This document shows, in pieces, positions 45,645 through 47,131 of a stretch of 47,131 nt of DNA. The translations under genes were made by a program, and so were the position numbers. The stretch lies in NCBI GenBank assembly GCA_016219185.1, contig JACRBZ010000052.1, forward strand, positions 1 to 47,131, written 5' to 3'. The stretch's first letter is position 1, and each line of letters opens with the position of its first letter. The notes beneath the pieces are model-generated. The model was given only the letters and a program-made list of their open reading frames with translations. It did not search any database and was not told where the DNA came from. Source of the stretch: Deltaproteobacteria bacterium. Its GTDB lineage: Bacteria > Desulfobacterota > Desulfobacteria > Desulfobacterales > Desulfatirhabdiaceae.

Positions 45645-45694
45645 ATTCTCCGTCCTTATTTTTTGCCGCCCATCACACCAAAGAGACAATAAAG

Positions 45695-45724
45695 GACATA
45701 TATGACCACCGGTTAAATATGACC
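45695..45724 (+). promoter_or_regulatory. Enhancer-like paired dyad, copy 6
   Basis: GACATATATGAC (one base off the usual palindrome) and GGTTAAATATGACC with a four-base spacer, preceded by the shared leader CACACCAAAGAGAC. It serves the second Spy-like gene. Confidence 0.8.
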
Positions 45725-45825
45725 CTTTTCATATGCCTGTCAATGCCAGCCCCGCAAGTGCAATTTTAACTATTTATTCCAATAAAACAGAATGATGGGT
45801 GGCATGGCGCAGAGGGTTGGAAACC

Positions 45826-45841
45826 TGGCACAGAGAGTGCA
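45826..45841 (+). promoter_or_regulatory. Sigma-54-type promoter, copy 6
   Basis: TGGCAC, five bases, GTGCA, with both conserved GG and GC. It starts 131 bp from the start of enhancer copy 6. Transcription would begin near 45853, 236 nt before the Spy-like gene. The stretch from 45853 to 46088 holds no other gene. Confidence 0.78.
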
Positions 45842-45976
45842 TCTCTAATAAGTTTAGAATTTTCAAAACGCGACCTCAGCGTCCGGCAACCTTCAACGCA
45901 TCACTTCCGGGCCAAAGATAAATATCCGGGATGTGCAGTTACATTCAGGATATTGAGCAAAATCTTGCCTGTCTGT

Positions 45977-46763
45977 TATCTGAAAAATAAATCGCCCGGG
46001 AAAAGTATTCCGGGAACTACAAATAAATTGGCTTATAACCTCTTAGCGTTTGTAATCGCTAACGACCAAATTCATAAGGAGGCAGATCATGAAACAAAAG
46101 GTTTATCAGGTTGCTTTTTCAGCTACACTCGTTGTTATGACGGTGGCGTTTCTATTCACTATCTTTTTAGCCAATGCAAGTCTTTCTTTTGCATCCTCGG
46201 GCAAAACGAAATCGTCGGAAATTGTTGTATCCTCTGCTGCCGACCATACTGAAGCCCGCATCAAACAGCTTCATGGCGCGTTAAAGATCACCGAGACCCA
46301 GGAAGAATTATGGGGTAACCTTACTCAGGTGATGCGGGAAAATGCGAAAGACATGGACGCCCTTACCAAGGATAGGGCTGAAAACACAAAGACCACGAAT
46401 GCTGTCGAGCATATGAAATTACACAGCCAAATTACCGAAGTACATTTAGATCAACTGAAGAAGTTCATCCCGCCTTTCGAGGCGCTCTATGCCAGTATGT
46501 CGGATAATCAGAAGAAGAATGCCGATACAATATTCCGGACAGGAAAATATGGAAAACACTACCGGACAGCAAGATATGAAAAACACTAGAGGAACTGAAC
46601 GATAATATTATTCAACTCAAGATTGACGCCAGGCAGGCGATTGGAATCGATCCAAGAATGGAGTGTTTATGAAAACATCAAGTACATGGAATTCAAAATC
46701 CATAGCGGGCAAGATGATGATGGGGCTTGTTTTCGCCGCAATGATCGGCAATATGGACGTGGT
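45977..46763 (+). repeat. Duplicated segment, copy B
   Basis: This copy holds a full Spy-like gene and a full proline-rich exported protein. It is offset from copy A by about 1.35 kb and lies behind enhancer/promoter copy 6. Confidence 0.85.
46089..46589 (+). CDS. Spy/CpxP-like (LTxxQ) periplasmic protein, copy B
   Basis: This 166-residue protein is a close paralogue of the one at 44738, sharing the signal peptide pattern and nearly all of LHSQIT, HLDQLKKFIPPFEALYASMS and the LKIT..QEELW repeat. It is ten residues longer, with a basic C-terminal extension (TGKYGKHYRTARYEKH). Expected role: periplasmic chaperone or sensor of envelope stress. AAGGAGG precedes the start. It is the first gene after promoter copy 6. 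Confidence 0.88.
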   Translation: MKQKVYQVAFSATLVVMTVAFLFTIFLANASLSFASSGKTKSSEIVVSSAADHTEARIKQLHGALKITETQEELWGNLTQVMRENAKDMDALTKDRAENTKTTNAVEHMKLHSQITEVHLDQLKKFIPPFEALYASMSDNQKKNADTIFRTGKYGKHYRTARYEKH

Positions 46764-46995
46764 TCCGGCCTTCGGCAGGGATGACCATGAACGTATGCAA
46801 TATTATGACAACGATCGTTACGAGCACAGGGGACGCAGGTATGACCACGGTCGCTATGTGTATGTGCATGGCAGGCGTGTGTATCAGCCTTATGGCTACA
46901 GGGAACGAGTTTATGTCCCACCGCCGGTCATCTATGCACCGCCCCCACCGCCGGGTATCACTATCTTTTTCCCACCCATCTTTATTCGTCCCTGA
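46669..46995 (+). CDS. Exported His/Tyr/Arg- and Pro-rich small protein
   Basis: This 108-residue protein has a signal-like N-terminus (MKTSSTWNSKSIAGKMMMG...VVPAFG) and a mature part rich in His, Arg, Tyr and Asp (DDHERMQYYDNDRYEHRGRR, then YDHGRYVYVHGRRVY). It then has a proline-rich tail (YVPPPVIYAPPPPPGITIFF) ending in FIRP. This layout is common in small secreted proteins of unknown function near Spy-like genes. A GTG six bases upstream is in frame; I prefer ATG 46669. No further gene is visible to the window end. Confidence 0.7.
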   Translation: MKTSSTWNSKSIAGKMMMGLVFAAMIGNMDVVPAFGRDDHERMQYYDNDRYEHRGRRYDHGRYVYVHGRRVYQPYGYRERVYVPPPVIYAPPPPPGITIFFPPIFIRP

Positions 46996-47131
46996 GCGTG
47001 ATCTCGCTAACTGATGGTCCAAGTTTCAACTTATTTGATGGATGACAATTACGAGCATTATTTTGACGACTGCTGTACAAATGGAAAAGGGTAGTACGGG
47101 TTCAAAAAAATGAATATTGGCTTGCAATGGA

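Overview
The window looks like part of the chromosome of an anaerobic or microaerophilic Gram-negative bacterium, most likely a deltaproteobacterium (Desulfobacterota). The hints are a two-iron desulfoferrodoxin, sigma-54 regulation with a bacterial enhancer-binding protein (bEBP), many lipoproteins and outer-membrane proteins, and large hybrid sensor kinases. This assignment is inferred from gene content only. No rRNA, tRNA, CRISPR array or intact transposase was seen.

Almost every recognisable gene belongs to a family associated with envelope stress, general stress or energy starvation. The layout is as follows. At 0.5-3.9 kb there is a repeat lipoprotein, a BON lipoprotein, a Thivi_2564-type membrane peptide, an sll1863-type coiled coil and a DUF1207 outer-membrane protein. 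At 4.2-10.25 kb a five-PAS hybrid kinase with Hpt is followed by a receiver/AAA+/Fis sigma-54 activator. At 10.7-13.5 kb there is an OmpH/Skp protein, a csbD relic, desulfoferrodoxin and a DUF1566 protein. An ABC exporter lies on the minus strand at 13.6-15.5 kb. At 16.4-21.7 kb come a lipoprotein, FtsH, a triple-BON protein and a DUF883/holin/DUF3618 membrane set. At 22.5-26.4 kb there is a decayed CheB and kinase, then a REC-PAS-kinase-REC protein. At 26.5-33.6 kb come UPF0182, an alpha/beta hydrolase, an iron-permease-family protein and an MgtA-type ATPase. At 33.8-39.8 kb come DUF3096, YihY, a CDF transporter, glycogen phosphorylase and acetate kinase. At 40-44.6 kb there are a sugar-binding-like protein, a DUF1566 lipoprotein and a broken phosphoketolase joined to a broken oleate hydratase. 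At 44.7-47 kb there is a duplicated Spy-like gene pair.

The main discovery is a repeated regulatory cassette. A 30-bp paired-dyad element (GTCATATATGAC, a short spacer, then GGTTAAATATGACC) occurs six times, five on + and one on -. In every case the start of a -24/-12 (sigma-54-type) promoter lies 130 or 131 bp downstream of the start of the element. The six promoters precede the repeat lipoprotein, ompH, the ABC exporter, the lipoprotein/ftsH group, the DUF3096-yihY-CDF-glgP-ackA group and the second spy-like gene. The one intact bEBP in the window, coded beside its probable kinase, is the obvious candidate activator. Two decayed fragments of a paralogous bEBP gene lie at 29.3 kb and 45.6 kb. 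The 45.6-kb fragment sits directly in front of a promoter cassette, as does the tail of the intact gene. This suggests the regulon grew by copying a regulator-tail plus enhancer plus promoter unit in front of stress genes.

Functionally, the genes fit a damage-control and energy-salvage programme: periplasmic chaperones (OmpH, Spy), membrane proteolysis (FtsH), superoxide reduction, ion transport, and glycogen phosphorolysis. An acetyl-phosphate-to-ATP route (phosphoketolase plus acetate kinase) would complete it, but phosphoketolase has lost its C-terminus here. Several genes are relics (csbD, cheB, a histidine kinase, bEBP, ackA tail, xfp, ohyA, a Spy-partner gene), so the island appears to be actively rearranging.
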